NCBI GenBank assembly: GCA_027487435.1
Contig: JAIYDP010000003.1
Span: forward strand, 23,466 to 87,465
Reading direction: 5' to 3'
From: Verrucomicrobiaceae bacterium
Lineage (GTDB): Bacteria; Verrucomicrobiota; Verrucomicrobiia; Verrucomicrobiales; Akkermansiaceae
DNA length: 64,000 nucleotides
Both the position numbers and the translations under genes were made by a program. Within the stretch, counting starts at the first letter, position 1. Every line of letters begins with the position of its first letter. This document shows, in pieces, positions 50,457 through 60,717 of this stretch. A model generated the notes under the pieces. That model saw only the letters and a program-made list of their open reading frames with translations. It ran no database searches and was not told the DNA's origin.

Positions 50457-51668
50457 CTACAGTGTGAAGGCCCTCTGAATTTTCCTCCTCCATTCAATCA
50501 CGCCATGCAGCCTAGATGCGATCTCTTTGAATAAAGATGTCTTCAAATACGTCGGAATATCCTGCATTGTGTCAAACACGTCTCCTGGGGTCGCGTCGGG
50601 ATATTTGGAGAGGGTCTTGACGAAGTTCTTGGCGTCACGAGCAAAAGTTTCATCGTTGAAGGAGCAATATTTCAATTCAACGTTGGCAGCAACCGCGGCC
50701 ATCCATTGAATCACAAACTTGACTTCTCTGTCTCCGCCAAACGCTCCGCAGCCCCAATGCCCCGTCGCAATCCGTCGAATCTTTGGAGACACGCAGTTGC
50801 GGATGCTAGGGTCATGCATCGCGTGGTAGAACCCGCAGAAAGCTTTATTCAGCTCGCGAACGACGAGGTCCTTGCGGAGCTGCAAAAGGTCTGGGAAGCC
50901 TTGTAACTCGAGGGCGTCGATTGCAATGATCGCAACGGGTTTCATTTCGGCTGTAGAAGCAGTTCCTTCAAACAGGAACGAGCGGCGGTAGCCGGAGATG
51001 GCATTGAACTTGATCGCATTGACCATGATGAGACACTCGTTCTCTTGCAGCTCGTCACAGAAAGCCCTGGAGGCGGCAAGCTCTGGGTACTCGCAGAACA
51101 TGATTTCCTCTTGAACGCAACCGTGGCCGAACACTCCACCTCCAATGGACTTGTTTGCGAAGTCGACGTGAAAGCAGTCGTCCCCCTCGATTGCTCCATT
51201 CGTTATCTCAACGGGATAGTCGGCAAAACGGGGTCCCGCACAATTCCTCCAGCTAGGTGGGGAATCAATGCTGCACCGAAAGTAATGAACCAATCTTGTT
51301 GAGACTTCGCTGGTGATGTAGTTCAAAAAGCAGCGCAGCTTCGAGCGGTTGCTCTGATATGGATCGATGACAAGAGACCGCAGATTGCAGTACGGCATGT
51401 CAACGCTGTCACCAACACAAGAGAACAGAAAACTTGAGAGGAGAATTCGGATTTCAGAAGTGGTGAGCGAAACAGATCCATATGAGTATTTCCGCAATCT
51501 TTTCGTTTTTGTTAGCACTTCCTTTAAGCCGTTGCAGAGCCCTTTGGCTTCATTGAAATAGCGATGCAAAACATCAGGTCTCTTGGTTTTCAGAACTATC
51601 GAGAGATTGTCGAAGACGTCACGCAATTCTAGAGAAGGAGAGCCACGAAACCGGAAAGCACAGTTCAT
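50457..51668 (-). CDS. Poly(ADP-ribose) glycohydrolase (PARG), second paralogue
   Basis: A single exon of 403 residues. The catalytic loop reads VDFANKSIGGGVFGHGCVQE then EIMFCEYPEL, with GGG and QEE intact. Other matches to the first paralogue are AISGYRRSFLFEG, IAIDALELQGFP, NKAFCGFYHAMHDPS and ATGHWGCGAFGGDRE. It lacks the Gln-Ala repeat tail. N-terminal helices (SLTTSEIRILLSSFLFSCVG) match the PARG accessory region. The two copies are separated by the KAS gene, so they are neighbours but not adjacent. Single-exon structure against a spliced paralogue suggests intron loss or gain or retroposition. Confidence 0.88.
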   Translation of the reverse strand: MNCAFRFRGSPSLELRDVFDNLSIVLKTKRPDVLHRYFNEAKGLCNGLKEVLTKTKRLRKYSYGSVSLTTSEIRILLSSFLFSCVGDSVDMPYCNLRSLVIDPYQSNRSKLRCFLNYITSEVSTRLVHYFRCSIDSPPSWRNCAGPRFADYPVEITNGAIEGDDCFHVDFANKSIGGGVFGHGCVQEEIMFCEYPELAASRAFCDELQENECLIMVNAIKFNAISGYRRSFLFEGTASTAEMKPVAIIAIDALELQGFPDLLQLRKDLVVRELNKAFCGFYHAMHDPSIRNCVSPKIRRIATGHWGCGAFGGDREVKFVIQWMAAVAANVELKYCSFNDETFARDAKNFVKTLSKYPDATPGDVFDTMQDIPTYLKTSLFKEIASRLHGVIEWRRKIQRAFTL

Positions 51669-51733
51669 AAAGACAAAAATAAAAAGAAACTCAATTTACT
51701 CTACCATTAGTTGTTTGTGCTTCCTTGTCGATA

Positions 51734-52846
51734 ATGTCGGTTGGGGCAAACTTGATTTTCTTCGTTCTCGTCCTCGCAAGTGCGAATGCACAGACGACAA
51801 CTGTCTACGACCCTACATTCTTTTCTGGGCCTATGCGCAAAACAGGCCAACTCTCTGCAGCAGTAACTCAAAACTGGAAGTACTTTTCGAATGGTGAAGT
51901 GGTGTCCCGACCTCTGGTCCTTGCAGACGGAACCATCGTTATCGGTTCCACAACTGGGAACTTGACCCGTGTGTATCCGAATGGAACAATGCTCTTTGAT
52001 ATCTACTTCAGTGGAGTCGCGTCGTCGCCAGCTGTTTCTCGAGATGGATTGACAATATACTTCGGCTCCATGAATCGCAATATCTATGCTGTAACTACCG
52101 CCGGCGTTGTTCGCTGGGCCTACTCAACTGGTCTTCCCGTCGTTGCCCCTCCGGTCATCCTCGATGATGATCGGATCGCCGTGGGATCAACGGATGGGAA
52201 CCTCTATTGCTTAAACGCCGATGGCTCTTTAAGCTTTTCCTTCACAACTGGAGGAGAAGTACGTGGGGCGGTCACCCAGCAGAGGGACGGTTCGATCGTC
52301 TTCGGCTCAGCGGATGGCAATCTCTACAACTTGTTCCGAAATGGCACGCGCAAGTGGGCGTATACGTCAACGTATGAAATCGTTTCACGACCTCTCATTC
52401 TGGACACTCTCATCGTTTTCACAACCAGAGCCAAAGACTGCTGCCCTGGCACGATTGTAGCTCTTAAGTACGACGGGACGTTTGTATGGTGGTATAACAC
52501 GTCGGCTTCAGTGGAAAGTGATGCAATTGAATCACCGATGGGTGACATTGTCGTTGGAGGTGGTGATGGTCGAATCTACGCCATCCAGATTGACGGACAG
52601 CTAAAGTGGCGGCTCCCAGTGGGAGGAGCTGTCAACACGGCAACGGTTTGCACGGGGTTGGTTGTCGTTTCTACGAAATCGAAGCTCGTCATCGGCATCG
52701 ATGTTCAAGGAAACATCTTCTTCAGGCACGAATTGGGGAAGAAGTCATCGTCTCCTCCTCGTTGCGCAACTGAAGGTTCTCGCAGTGGACTTATATACGT
52801 CGGTGCAGACGACCGATACTTGTACAGTTTGGGCTATTCTTGGTAA
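51734..52846 (+). CDS. Secreted PQQ-like beta-propeller protein
   Basis: Uninterrupted frame of 370 residues. The N-terminus MSVGANLIFFVLVLASANAQ is a signal peptide. It is followed by seven or so similar blades, for example GTIVIGSTTGNLTRVYPNGT, LTIYFGSMNRNIYAVTTAG, RIAVGSTDGNLYCLNADGSL and SIVFGSADGNLYNLFRNGTR. The GS.DGN(L/I)Y.L..DG pattern is that of PQQ-type propellers. NGT sites suggest glycosylation. No cofactor ligand or enzyme motif is evident; binding or surface protein is inferred. Confidence 0.75.
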   Translation: MSVGANLIFFVLVLASANAQTTTVYDPTFFSGPMRKTGQLSAAVTQNWKYFSNGEVVSRPLVLADGTIVIGSTTGNLTRVYPNGTMLFDIYFSGVASSPAVSRDGLTIYFGSMNRNIYAVTTAGVVRWAYSTGLPVVAPPVILDDDRIAVGSTDGNLYCLNADGSLSFSFTTGGEVRGAVTQQRDGSIVFGSADGNLYNLFRNGTRKWAYTSTYEIVSRPLILDTLIVFTTRAKDCCPGTIVALKYDGTFVWWYNTSASVESDAIESPMGDIVVGGGDGRIYAIQIDGQLKWRLPVGGAVNTATVCTGLVVVSTKSKLVIGIDVQGNIFFRHELGKKSSSPPRCATEGSRSGLIYVGADDRYLYSLGYSW

Positions 52847-52901
52847 AATAAAACATTCGTCTTGTTGCTGTGCTCAAATTTCAAGCATGTTTAGTTTTTA
52901 A

Positions 52902-53453
52902 ATGTTGCTTCTTGTGACTGGAGACCCTGGCGTCGGAAAGACAACTCTCGTTCGAAGAATTGGCCAGGCCGAATCCAGACATTGCAAGATCTCAGGATTC
53001 TACACCGAAGAGGTCCGTGTGAGGGGAGCTCGGGAAGGATTCGATGTCGTGTCGGTGGACAACGATCGATGGCCCCTTGCAAGAGCGAGAGGGCAGGTTG
53101 AAACCTCGGCTCCTAAAGTCGGAAAGTATTTCGTTACACTTGACGGTCTTGAGGAAGCTGTCAGAGCTGTCGACTTGAGCGCAGATTTGATCATCGTTGA
53201 CGAAATTGGAAAAATGGAACTCTTCAGCGAGGCCTTCAAGTCCTTCATTGAGACGCTTGTCTCAAGTCCAGCAACAATCCTCGCGACCGTCATGGTGCAG
53301 AGGGGAAGGGGTGTCCCGTTCGTGAACGAAGTGTACAGAAAAGCCTCCAAAACGTTCAAAATCACCGCCGCAAATCGAGACGCCACCTTTTCGACCCTGC
53401 AGGCTCTCGTTCACGCGTCCATTCCCCCTCGGCTAGACCACCCGACCCTGTAG
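52902..53453 (+). CDS. NTPCR: Nucleoside-triphosphatase, NTPCR/THEP1 family
   Basis: The frame of 183 residues starts MLLLVTGDPGVGKTTLVRRI, with the Walker A GDPGVGKT. FYTEEVRVRGAREGFDVVSV and the Walker B DLIIVDEIGKMELFSEAFKS are both diagnostic for this family, seen in human NTPCR and bacterial THEP1. The last third (VNEVYRKASKTFKITAANRD) also fits. The enzyme hydrolyses NTPs slowly; its cellular role is not clear. Single exon, family length. Confidence 0.9.
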   Translation: MLLLVTGDPGVGKTTLVRRIGQAESRHCKISGFYTEEVRVRGAREGFDVVSVDNDRWPLARARGQVETSAPKVGKYFVTLDGLEEAVRAVDLSADLIIVDEIGKMELFSEAFKSFIETLVSSPATILATVMVQRGRGVPFVNEVYRKASKTFKITAANRDATFSTLQALVHASIPPRLDHPTL

Positions 53454-53491
53454 GTATACATCCCATTGTAACGTCTCCTGTACAAAAATTA

Positions 53492-55212
53492 TCACTCGCA
53501 GCTGTTCTTCATCAGCGCCGCGTAGAACTCAATGGCGGAGCGGAAATTCTGCTTGCGTCAGACCCTCCTCGTCGAACTTTTGGAACCATGATCGATATCC
53601 GCTCGTTCCTCCCGTGCATCCTCTTCAAGTCTGCGTTGTTATTTTTTCAACACCCTCCCCCCCACCAGTGCTGGAGACAATGATCGGCATGAACCGATAC
53701 ACACGGTCTGTGAGAATGTTGTAGTGCCTCGCGTCCGTCATCCCCACCGTCACGTACGGCGACACGATGACATTTTCAAATTGCGTCACAATCGTCCGCC
53801 CAATCAAATCAAACGCCGCGCACCGCACAGGCGAAAAACCTGTCGCCGCAATGTTCTCCCCGTTGCCGCCGTAGACGTTGATGTCGACGTCGGGGTCCGA
53901 AACTGCTGCGCGGACGTGGTCGATAACAGACGAAACTTTTTCGCCTAAATTCGTTAGTTAAGACCCTACACGGGAATCACCTGGGTACGTGCGGAAGTTG
54001 ACAACCGCTTGTGCGACGGTCGGGAGGATATTCGACTTTGGCGACGCGGAGAGCATCGTCATGGCGGTGGTGGTGCGGATGATTGCGTTGCTGGAGAATA
54101 AATGAACGCGAAAGGAGGGCGACGTTGATGGCTGCGACGAGAGCATGTTGGTCAAAACGGGCTTGAATAGGATCCGATTGGCCAGCAGCTGCGGGAATGA
54201 GAAACAAGTACAGCCCCCCCCCTCACGATCTTTGACCACAGCGGCGCGAAGGGCTGCACAGAATCAAAAAGCTCGTCGGTGATGTCAAGCTTGGCTGGAA
54301 ATGGGCGATCGTCCAGACGCGTGAGGGCTGCAGCCAGACGGGCGACGACGTTTCGAACGGGTGGCATAGAGGAATGCCCGCCGGACCCGTTAACAGACAA
54401 AGTCAGAGAAACGGAGCCTTTTTCAGCGATGCCGACGAGTGCGATTGGCTTCGTGACGCCGGCGACGCCGCTTGTGAAGATCGCGCCTCCCTCATCCAAG
54501 ACGAAAAAGATCTCCTCGCGGCTCTCTTTCAAGAACTGCGCGATGTGAAATGCACCCTCAAACCCCCCAATCTGCGCGCATGAGCCCTCCCGGCGCTGCA
54601 ACCCTCAACCTCTTCGTCATGACCGAATGCAAAGAAAAGCGTTCTTCGAGGCTTCCAACCTCTTCGAAGGTATGACTCGGCAGCCTCGAGAATGCCCAAG
54701 ACCCCAACCTTGTCGTCGAGGGTCCCGCGGCCGTAGACGAAGTCGTTCAGAACGTCGCCGGAAAATGGATCTGCGTCCCATTGGTTGTGTGCATCGACGG
54801 GTGCAGGCACGAGGTCGAGGTGGGACAAGAGGATGACGGCTGGGAGAGAGGGGTCGGTGCCATTCCATCGATAGAGGAGGCTCTTCTTTTCAATTACAGT
54901 GACCTGCAGTTGGGAGTGGACAAGTGGGAATCTGTCAACGAGCAAGCGGTGTAGGTCAGCGAATTCCACCGAATTGTTCCATGCTTTTGAATCAGAGCTG
55001 ACAGTCTTCACTCTCAAAGACTTCTTCAGAGTTTCCAACGCATTGTTGAATTCATCGTCGTCGAGCTGCGACAGTTGAGATCCCATTTTCTGGGGCTGTA
55101 CTGTTAGATTATGAGATATTTCTCATACCTGATTATTATGAATCAGAACAACATTCTTTGTCACGTACAGACACAATCCAACGAGGACAAAAAGAATGGG
55201 TCGCTTGTACAT
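53492..55212 (-). CDS. M20 metallopeptidase, PM20D1-like, membrane-anchored/secreted
   Basis: MYKRPILFVLVGLCLYVTKN is a signal anchor, spliced across a 40-nt intron to GSQLSQLDDDEFNNALETLK. Metal-binding motifs are LLSHLDLVPAPVDAHNQWDA, FVYGRGTLDDKVGVLGILEA and FFAFGHDEEVEG, then VLDEGG and finally TVGMTDARHYNILTDRVYRF. The dimerisation region has AEKGSVSLTLSVNGSGGHSS. The last exon, reached by a 38-nt intron, is NFRSAIEFYAALMKNSCE. PM20D1 makes or breaks N-acyl amino acids; relatives are carboxypeptidases. The activity here is not decided by sequence. Confidence 0.85.
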
Positions 55213-55245
55213 ATTAAAAACTCAATTTTCTAGCTTTTAAAAAGA

Positions 55246-56580
55246 ATGACGGATCCTCTGATCAAACTTCGGCGATGTGTAATGGAAGGGCGGCCTATTT
55301 CGCACAACAGTACTCACATTATCTTAGGTTGCGTTGTATTGAGACATCCTGATAGCTCAGATGGCGAACCCATACCAAGGACAGCGCCCTGTGGATTCAA
55401 ACAATATGGGAGCACGTCGACTTACACAATCGAAGCCTTGTATTTTTGTCATGTTACCTCTGGTCTCCAAATCGGTCCTTATGTTGCGGAATGCAACTCT
55501 CAGAAATTTCAAAGAGTTCACTATTTGGACAGGAAATCGGCCACCGCATACATTGTCGGGGAGCTTAATCACGTTGATTCGATTGTTGCAATCGTTGCGG
55601 AGCCGTCTCAACAAGCACCTCAGCAGAAAAAGCGTCAAAGAGAAGAGGTCGTCGAAGACGTGACTGAAGCAACTGCCGAGATGGCAAAGTTTCTTGCTCG
55701 TGAAGGAGACGCTGGCAATTGGTCGGATCATCCTTCCTTGCAGCTGACATTGAAGCTCTACGAAACCAACCGATGAAGCTGATGATCGTCTCCACAAGGT
55801 TGTCTCGTCCCCATCTCCTAACTTCGTCAAGGCCATTCTCCCGCTGATTCGATCCGATGCGAAGAGCGTCAAGGAGATCTGTTCGAGAGAAAGATTTATT
55901 CATGACCGTCTGACCATCCTGCAAGCAGCGTCAAAAGTTGAGCGCTGCCCACTTTCCTGACGCCAAGGACTTCTCAAGCATTCAGTCGGAAATCAAGGCG
56001 GCCTATGAGGTCGTGCCGCAGCCTCAAAGGGGAGAAAACAGTGGGACTAACGGAGCCAATGCAACGGAGAAGAAGCCGACAACGAGGACGATTCTGGTTC
56101 CAAACAGCTTCTCCACTGCGATCAACATGTTCAATGCTCGGCCTTTCATTGAGAACTCCAAGTTTGTTGAACTGGCTCAAACGAGAGAGGCCCTCGGAAA
56201 GAAGCCAGAGCCGTTTGAGTTTACACGAAATGGAGTCACGTACAAGGTCACGGACTCCATTATCAACATTGACTGGTGTGCTGTGTCTCTCCTCTCCTAA
56301 TGCATAGGAAATCCGTTGTCGCCGTGTTTGTGTCAGGAGAGAGTTGGCAATTCAAGAATTGGGAGCTGAAGACTCCTGCGGAAATTTGCTCCGCATGTAT
56401 TATCCCTTGCTGAATAAGCGCTTACTTTTTCGAGATAAGTGCTTTCTTGTCAAATATGAAGATGATCCGATCCAAAACCAAGCGCAGTCGTGGAATGCGA
56501 AAGTACTGAGGGTGTCCAAGAGCAAGAGGCACCTCGACCGGATAGCGCACGACGAATTTTGGAGTGTGCTTTCGTCGTGA
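55246..56580 (+). CDS. CDC73: CDC73/parafibromin, Paf1 complex subunit
   Basis: CDC73 works in the Paf1 complex on elongating RNA polymerase II. The N-terminal half has MTDPLIKLRRCVMEGRPISH, YTIEALYFCHVTSGLQIGPY and the middle KKRQREEVVEDVTEAT. The Ras-like C-terminal domain reads TRTILVPNSFSTAINMFNAR, FIENSKFVELAQTREALGKK and SVVAVFVSGESWQFKNWELK. A last exon then gives DDPIQNQAQSWNAKVLRVSK and SKRHLDRIAHDEFWSVLSS. The stretch WNAKVLxVSKxKRHLDR is a CDC73 signature. Introns separate these blocks. Confidence 0.88.
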
Positions 56581-56653
56581 AATGAGCCAGAGAGTGTGAG
56601 CACGGTGTAAAGTAAAATGTAGCTAACAGTATGGTTAAAAGTACGAAATAAAT

Positions 56654-57209
56654 ATGACGGAAGACGAGAGCTCGACAACGTTTGAGCAAGTCGTGAAACT
56701 ATTGGAAGAGAGAGGCGTCCAGTTTAATCTCACGGTCCATGCCCCTTGTCGGACCAGTGCAGAGAGCGCTCTCGTGAGGGGCGTCAGTCTGTCATCTGGG
56801 GCAAAAGCTCTGTTACTAATGGGCTTGTTGAAGGGAGGAGGGACACGGACTGTTCTTGCAGTCATGTCAGCATCTAGGAAAATAGACAACAAGAAGATTA
56901 GAACGGTCGAATGACATTTCTCAGCTTTTTGACTCATTCTAGTTCCTCAACGCAAAGAGTGTTCGGTTTGGCTCTGCTTCAGACCTTCGTTCGATCACTG
57001 GATGCGTTGAAGGTGCTGTCCCTCCCTGGGGATCTTTGTTTGGTCTCGAAACTGTGTTGGATCCATCGCTGCAGTCGCAAGGAACCTCTATCAACTTCAA
57101 CGCTGGCCTGCGAACACATTCCATCTCCATGAAGACGGAAGATTATATCAACCTAGAGAAGCCAATCATAGTAGATATATGTGTCCCAGATGAACCCATC
57201 GACGAGTGA
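56654..57209 (+). CDS. YbaK/ProX-type aminoacyl-tRNA deacylase-like protein
   Basis: The start MTEDESSTTFEQVVKLLEER is followed by FNLTVHAPCRTSAESALVRG, SLSSGAKALLLMGLLKGGGT and RTVLAVMSASRKIDNKKIR. An intron of 37 nt leads to FLNAKSVRFGSASDLRSITG, CVEGAVPPWGSLFGLETVLD and INFNAGLRTHSISMKTEDYI. The GAKAxxL, GxVPPxG and INFNAGxxxxSI motifs are those of the YbaK/ProRS-associated family, which hydrolyses mischarged tRNA. The exact substrate is unknown. Confidence 0.8.
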
Positions 57210-57225
57210 ACTTAGAGAACTACAA

Positions 57226-57936
57226 TCAATTCGACAACGACACGGCCTTCCTCAAACACCCGTCGCTCGACAGCTGCGAAATCATAAAATGCGCGACATC
57301 CGCGCGTGAAATGCGTCCAACGACATTGTCGTTTGGTCCGAAGCCGGCCTTGTACGACTTTGTTAAAGCCCCTTTGGTCAAGCCGCCGGGACGGGCGATG
57401 ACCCAGTCAAGGCCCGATGCCATGACTTCCTTCTCCTGGTTGTTTTTGTCTGCAAAAACGTGTTTCAAAAAGAAGCCCATGAAGAAGAATCGGAAAATCC
57501 ATGGCGGCTGGTCGGCCGTGTCGCCGCATCCTAGCGAGGTCTCTACGATGAGGCGCTTGATCCCTGAGCGCAAGTTAAATTGAAATTGAAAATGAAGCAA
57601 CCGTGTTTTTTCATGGCGGCGATGATGTTCTTCGTTCCGTCCGTCATCGTCGTGTGTGGAGACATCATTCCTGTATTCGTCCCCAACGCAGACAGCACCG
57701 CCTCCTGCCCTGCCATGGCGGCATCTAAGCCGATGAGACGCCATACCCGGCAGTTCACCAATGGTTGATGGATCTAGGATATCGCCCTTGGCAACTTGAA
57801 TAGTGGGGAACTCCGCGAGAATGTCGGAGATCTTTTCAGGAGTACGGACGAAAGCCGTTACTTGGTGCTCTGTGGCAGCTTGCTTCAGAATCTCACGGCC
57901 ATTTGGCCCCGATGCGCCAAACACGAGAACACGCAT
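57226..57936 (-). CDS. NAD(P)-binding Rossmann oxidoreductase, NmrA/atypical SDR
   Basis: The start MRVLVFGASGPNGREILKQA has the GxxGxxG dinucleotide loop. HQVTAFVRTPEKISDIL and VAKGDILDP follow, then, after a 49-nt intron, GQEAVLSALGTNTGMMSPHT. A second intron gives IKRLIVETSLGCGDTADQPP. Later, LDWVIARPGGLTKG and ISRADVAHFMISQL match this atypical SDR class (YwnB/NmrA-like, HIM1-like). There is no YxxxK pair. Substrate unknown. Confidence 0.75.
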   Translation of the reverse strand: MRVLVFGASGPNGREILKQAATEHQVTAFVRTPEKISDILAEFPTIQVAKGDILDPSTIGELPGMASHRLRCRHGRAGGGAVCVGDEYRNDVSTHDDDGRNEEHHRRHEKTRLLHFQFQFNLRSGIKRLIVETSLGCGDTADQPPWIFRFFFMGFFLKHVFADKNNQEKEVMASGLDWVIARPGGLTKGALTKSYKAGFGPNDNVVGRISRADVAHFMISQLSSDGCLRKAVSLSN

Positions 57937-58081
57937 GACTTCCGTTCGGTCAACGAGTGGACACGCGGTCCATGTACATCTGACTAAGTCTTGGCACAGA
58001 AAAGGATCTCGAGCGCTAAGAGTGAGCTCTTGCCGCTGGCAAGAAGACTTTCAGGGACACACGTCAGCCCAATCGTCTTGT

Positions 58082-60686
58082 TCAGGAGCCAACTTGTGAC
58101 GAAAAGCGCAGAGTCTGCGTGCTGTAGGTTTCAGGAAGGAGGGTCCCGCTTAACTCGCGCCATGTGAGGTTCCTCAGTCGAATTTGGACCAGCCATGAAC
58201 CTCTTTGCAACTTGGACAGGAATCTTACCCGTCAGGACACTTCCGAGCGCACCGTACCGACACGACTGCGGGTGCAGCGGAGTTCGTGTTGAGAATCACA
58301 ACGGCGGCCTCGCGGCTACCGTTGCTGCGGCGGCAATTGATGCAAGAGATGTCCCTGACAGTTTAGCCGCAGGAAGAGGCAAGACAGACTCGTCTAACGA
58401 GTCGACATGAAGAAGCTGCCTCGTTGCAACACACAACGGACATGTCGCGCTTGAATCTTGACGCGACTTCGGGGTGAGATCACTCAAGAAGAGGGTACTT
58501 GAACAACAACACCTCGCACGAAGTATGCTGCAGCGGGAGCGCCGCTCTGCCACCTTGGAAAGCTGGATGGGAGCGAAACGAGCTGCTGATCACAACTCTG
58601 TGTAGGTTAGACCAAGAAAACCTTCTTCCGGACAGCTTGAGGGACTACTCTGCTCTCCTTGTCACAGACAAGCACCACTGTGTCGCCTTGCACCTTCTTC
58701 AGGACGTTCACGAGAGCAAAGACTTGAAATTGAGGGTAGCTAACAAAAGAAGCCTCCGCCCTTGACACGAGCGTAAGGAGAACATTCTTGGGCGCAGTGT
58801 CTCGTGACAGCAACAAGGAGGGATCTTGAATGACTAGCAAAGAGGAGCTAAAATCGGCGCCGCCTCCACATCCATAGCCCGCCGTCGCTTTGACAATGGC
58901 AGAAATTCGGCTGTGAGAGGAACGCAGTGCAGCCACAAGAGTCGTGAAGGTGAAGATGGAGTCGACCGCTCTGTCTGGGCCATTGAGAGAGGCAATTGTC
59001 AAATTTGAGTCAGCCGTGGCGACGAGATTGCACGGTGCCTGCTGGAACCCCTCGACAAGTTGAAATCGGCCATGCGGAGCTGGAATCGTCTGGAGATGGC
59101 ACAGCATGACTTCTGGCGACTTTGAAGAAGCTCTGATCATCTCAATCAGAGGGCTCAAACGTTGCCGCAGTAAGTGCGGCGGAAGGAACACACTTGACAC
59201 GGTGCAGCCTTGCAACAGCATAATCTCCGACGGTGGGAATCCGTGTGATGAAAGCGATGGAATGCCTTCAATTACTTCCCAACGGGGGAATGAAAATATC
59301 ATTTCGCCACGGGCCTTCACATGGACAGAATCTTCGAAGTCAATCCAATCAACACGCAGCATCACAAGGTCTCAGCCTTGCAAGGGCAGTGCAATCCGAC
59401 TCATTCGGTGACTTCTCGCGCGCTTGGACAATCGAAGCCACGGGCTGTGGCGCTGAAGTGCCTGCCCTGCGCTCCTGTGGGCTTGGCGCCTTCGTCCCCA
59501 ATGCAACATCATTCTCGACGTGGCGGCCATGGTTTCCTAATCGAACGTCTCCACCTGCAAAAATAAACAGCGATTGCGATGCCGCCTCGCGCCGGCACGA
59601 CCTTGCGTTTGAGAGGAGGACGCTTGAAGAGAATTTACCATGGGGCGAAGATGGTCAAATCGGAGGAGTCAGGCACAACAAGGCCCCGCAAGGTCTCCTC
59701 TGGGAAGTAGCAAAACGCAACCTCTCTACGCTGCTTTGTCAAAGACAAGGTCGGGAAAATCAACGGAGTGTCCGTCGATGTGACCGACGCAGCGGCGAAG
59801 TCCGTCTGAGCAATCTATGCTTGCGTTTGTTATGACGAGGCATCGGCCGTTGGGATCGGATAGGCGCTGCTGCGCAAATTTTCCAGAGACTTGGTTCAGC
59901 AGCGACGAAAAATGGCCCCTTCTAGTCAATTCCGTGCGTCTGACGCAGACCTCTTGCTCGGGGCGTGCGTCAAAGGCTCTGCGACGACTCGCTCGGGCAC
60001 AGAGATTGCGTCGAGCCAGCTTGTCGACCCGGCCGAAGAAGTTGGCCGCAATAGTTGAGCTGTGAGCTAAGGAATCAGAGAGTCAGCAGCTGGAGGACGC
60101 AAACTGGAAAGGAATCCTCATCAGACTCGTACGAAATGTCCTCCGCAAAAGACTCTACGTTATCAAAGGAGCGGTCAGCATGAGCCACTTGTTCTTGCAA
60201 ACTCGAAGCGGCTCGCTTTTCTCTCGAGGGGCCGGCCACGCAACGATCCCTTCCTCTTCAACGTTGTTGGGTTTCTATGCATGCTTCTTGACGTGAACAC
60301 GTTAGAAATGGCATCTTCGTCAGAAAATTCGTCCACGTCGTCGCTGCGGCTGCTTGGATTGGGAGCTGCTGTCTGTGTAAGCTCCGACAGTGCTTCTTTG
60401 TCGACAGTTGGCACAGGCAGTGAGAGGCGAGGTGTTCCACCCCGTGTGTGACGTTTCGAGAAGACGGACTTTGATAAATCGTCGAGGGTAAAAGACTTCA
60501 AAGGGATTCGTTGAGGGCCGTCCAACAGCGTCGCGAGTTTGGCATCGGCCATGGACGCTTCTTGACCAGCTTGAGCCGCTAGGCGAATGGAGTCGAAGCT
60601 CCGTCCATTCGCAATGCATATCTCGTCTGCGACGTTAGGGCGACGGAAGGCGCCAGAACCGTCCTCGATGTCGTCAAACTCGTCCA
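58082..60686 (-). CDS. Large unrecognised protein, disordered N-terminus and beta-rich C-terminal half
   Basis: The start MDEFDDIEDGSGAFRRPN is acidic; the next 200 residues are Ser/Asp-rich with RKGSLRGRPLERKASRF. Short introns lead to SFAEDISYESDEDSFP, then GHFSSLLNQVSGKFAQQRLS, RCLVITNASIDCSDGLRRCV and VAFCYFPEETLRGLVVPDSS followed by DLTIFAPW. A longer exon (58607-59335) has FPRWEVIEGIPSLSSHGFPP. The tail carries CPLCVATRQLLHVDSLDES, a possible half zinc ribbon. The overall plan resembles DNA-repair scaffolds such as SPIDR, but I cannot confirm that. Its starting ATG lies 31 bp from the divergent glycosyltransferase. The last exons near 58082-58300 are uncertain. Confidence 0.45.
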
Positions 60687-60717
60687 TTCCGTTCCCGCCA
60701 AAAACGGTCGTTTGTTC

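Noticed and set aside
48745..57936. Bacterial-type operon of metabolic genes (KAS, NTPCR, peptidase, deacylase, reductase)
   Set aside because: The genes alternate strands, carry introns and eukaryotic neighbours, and have no ribosome-binding sites.
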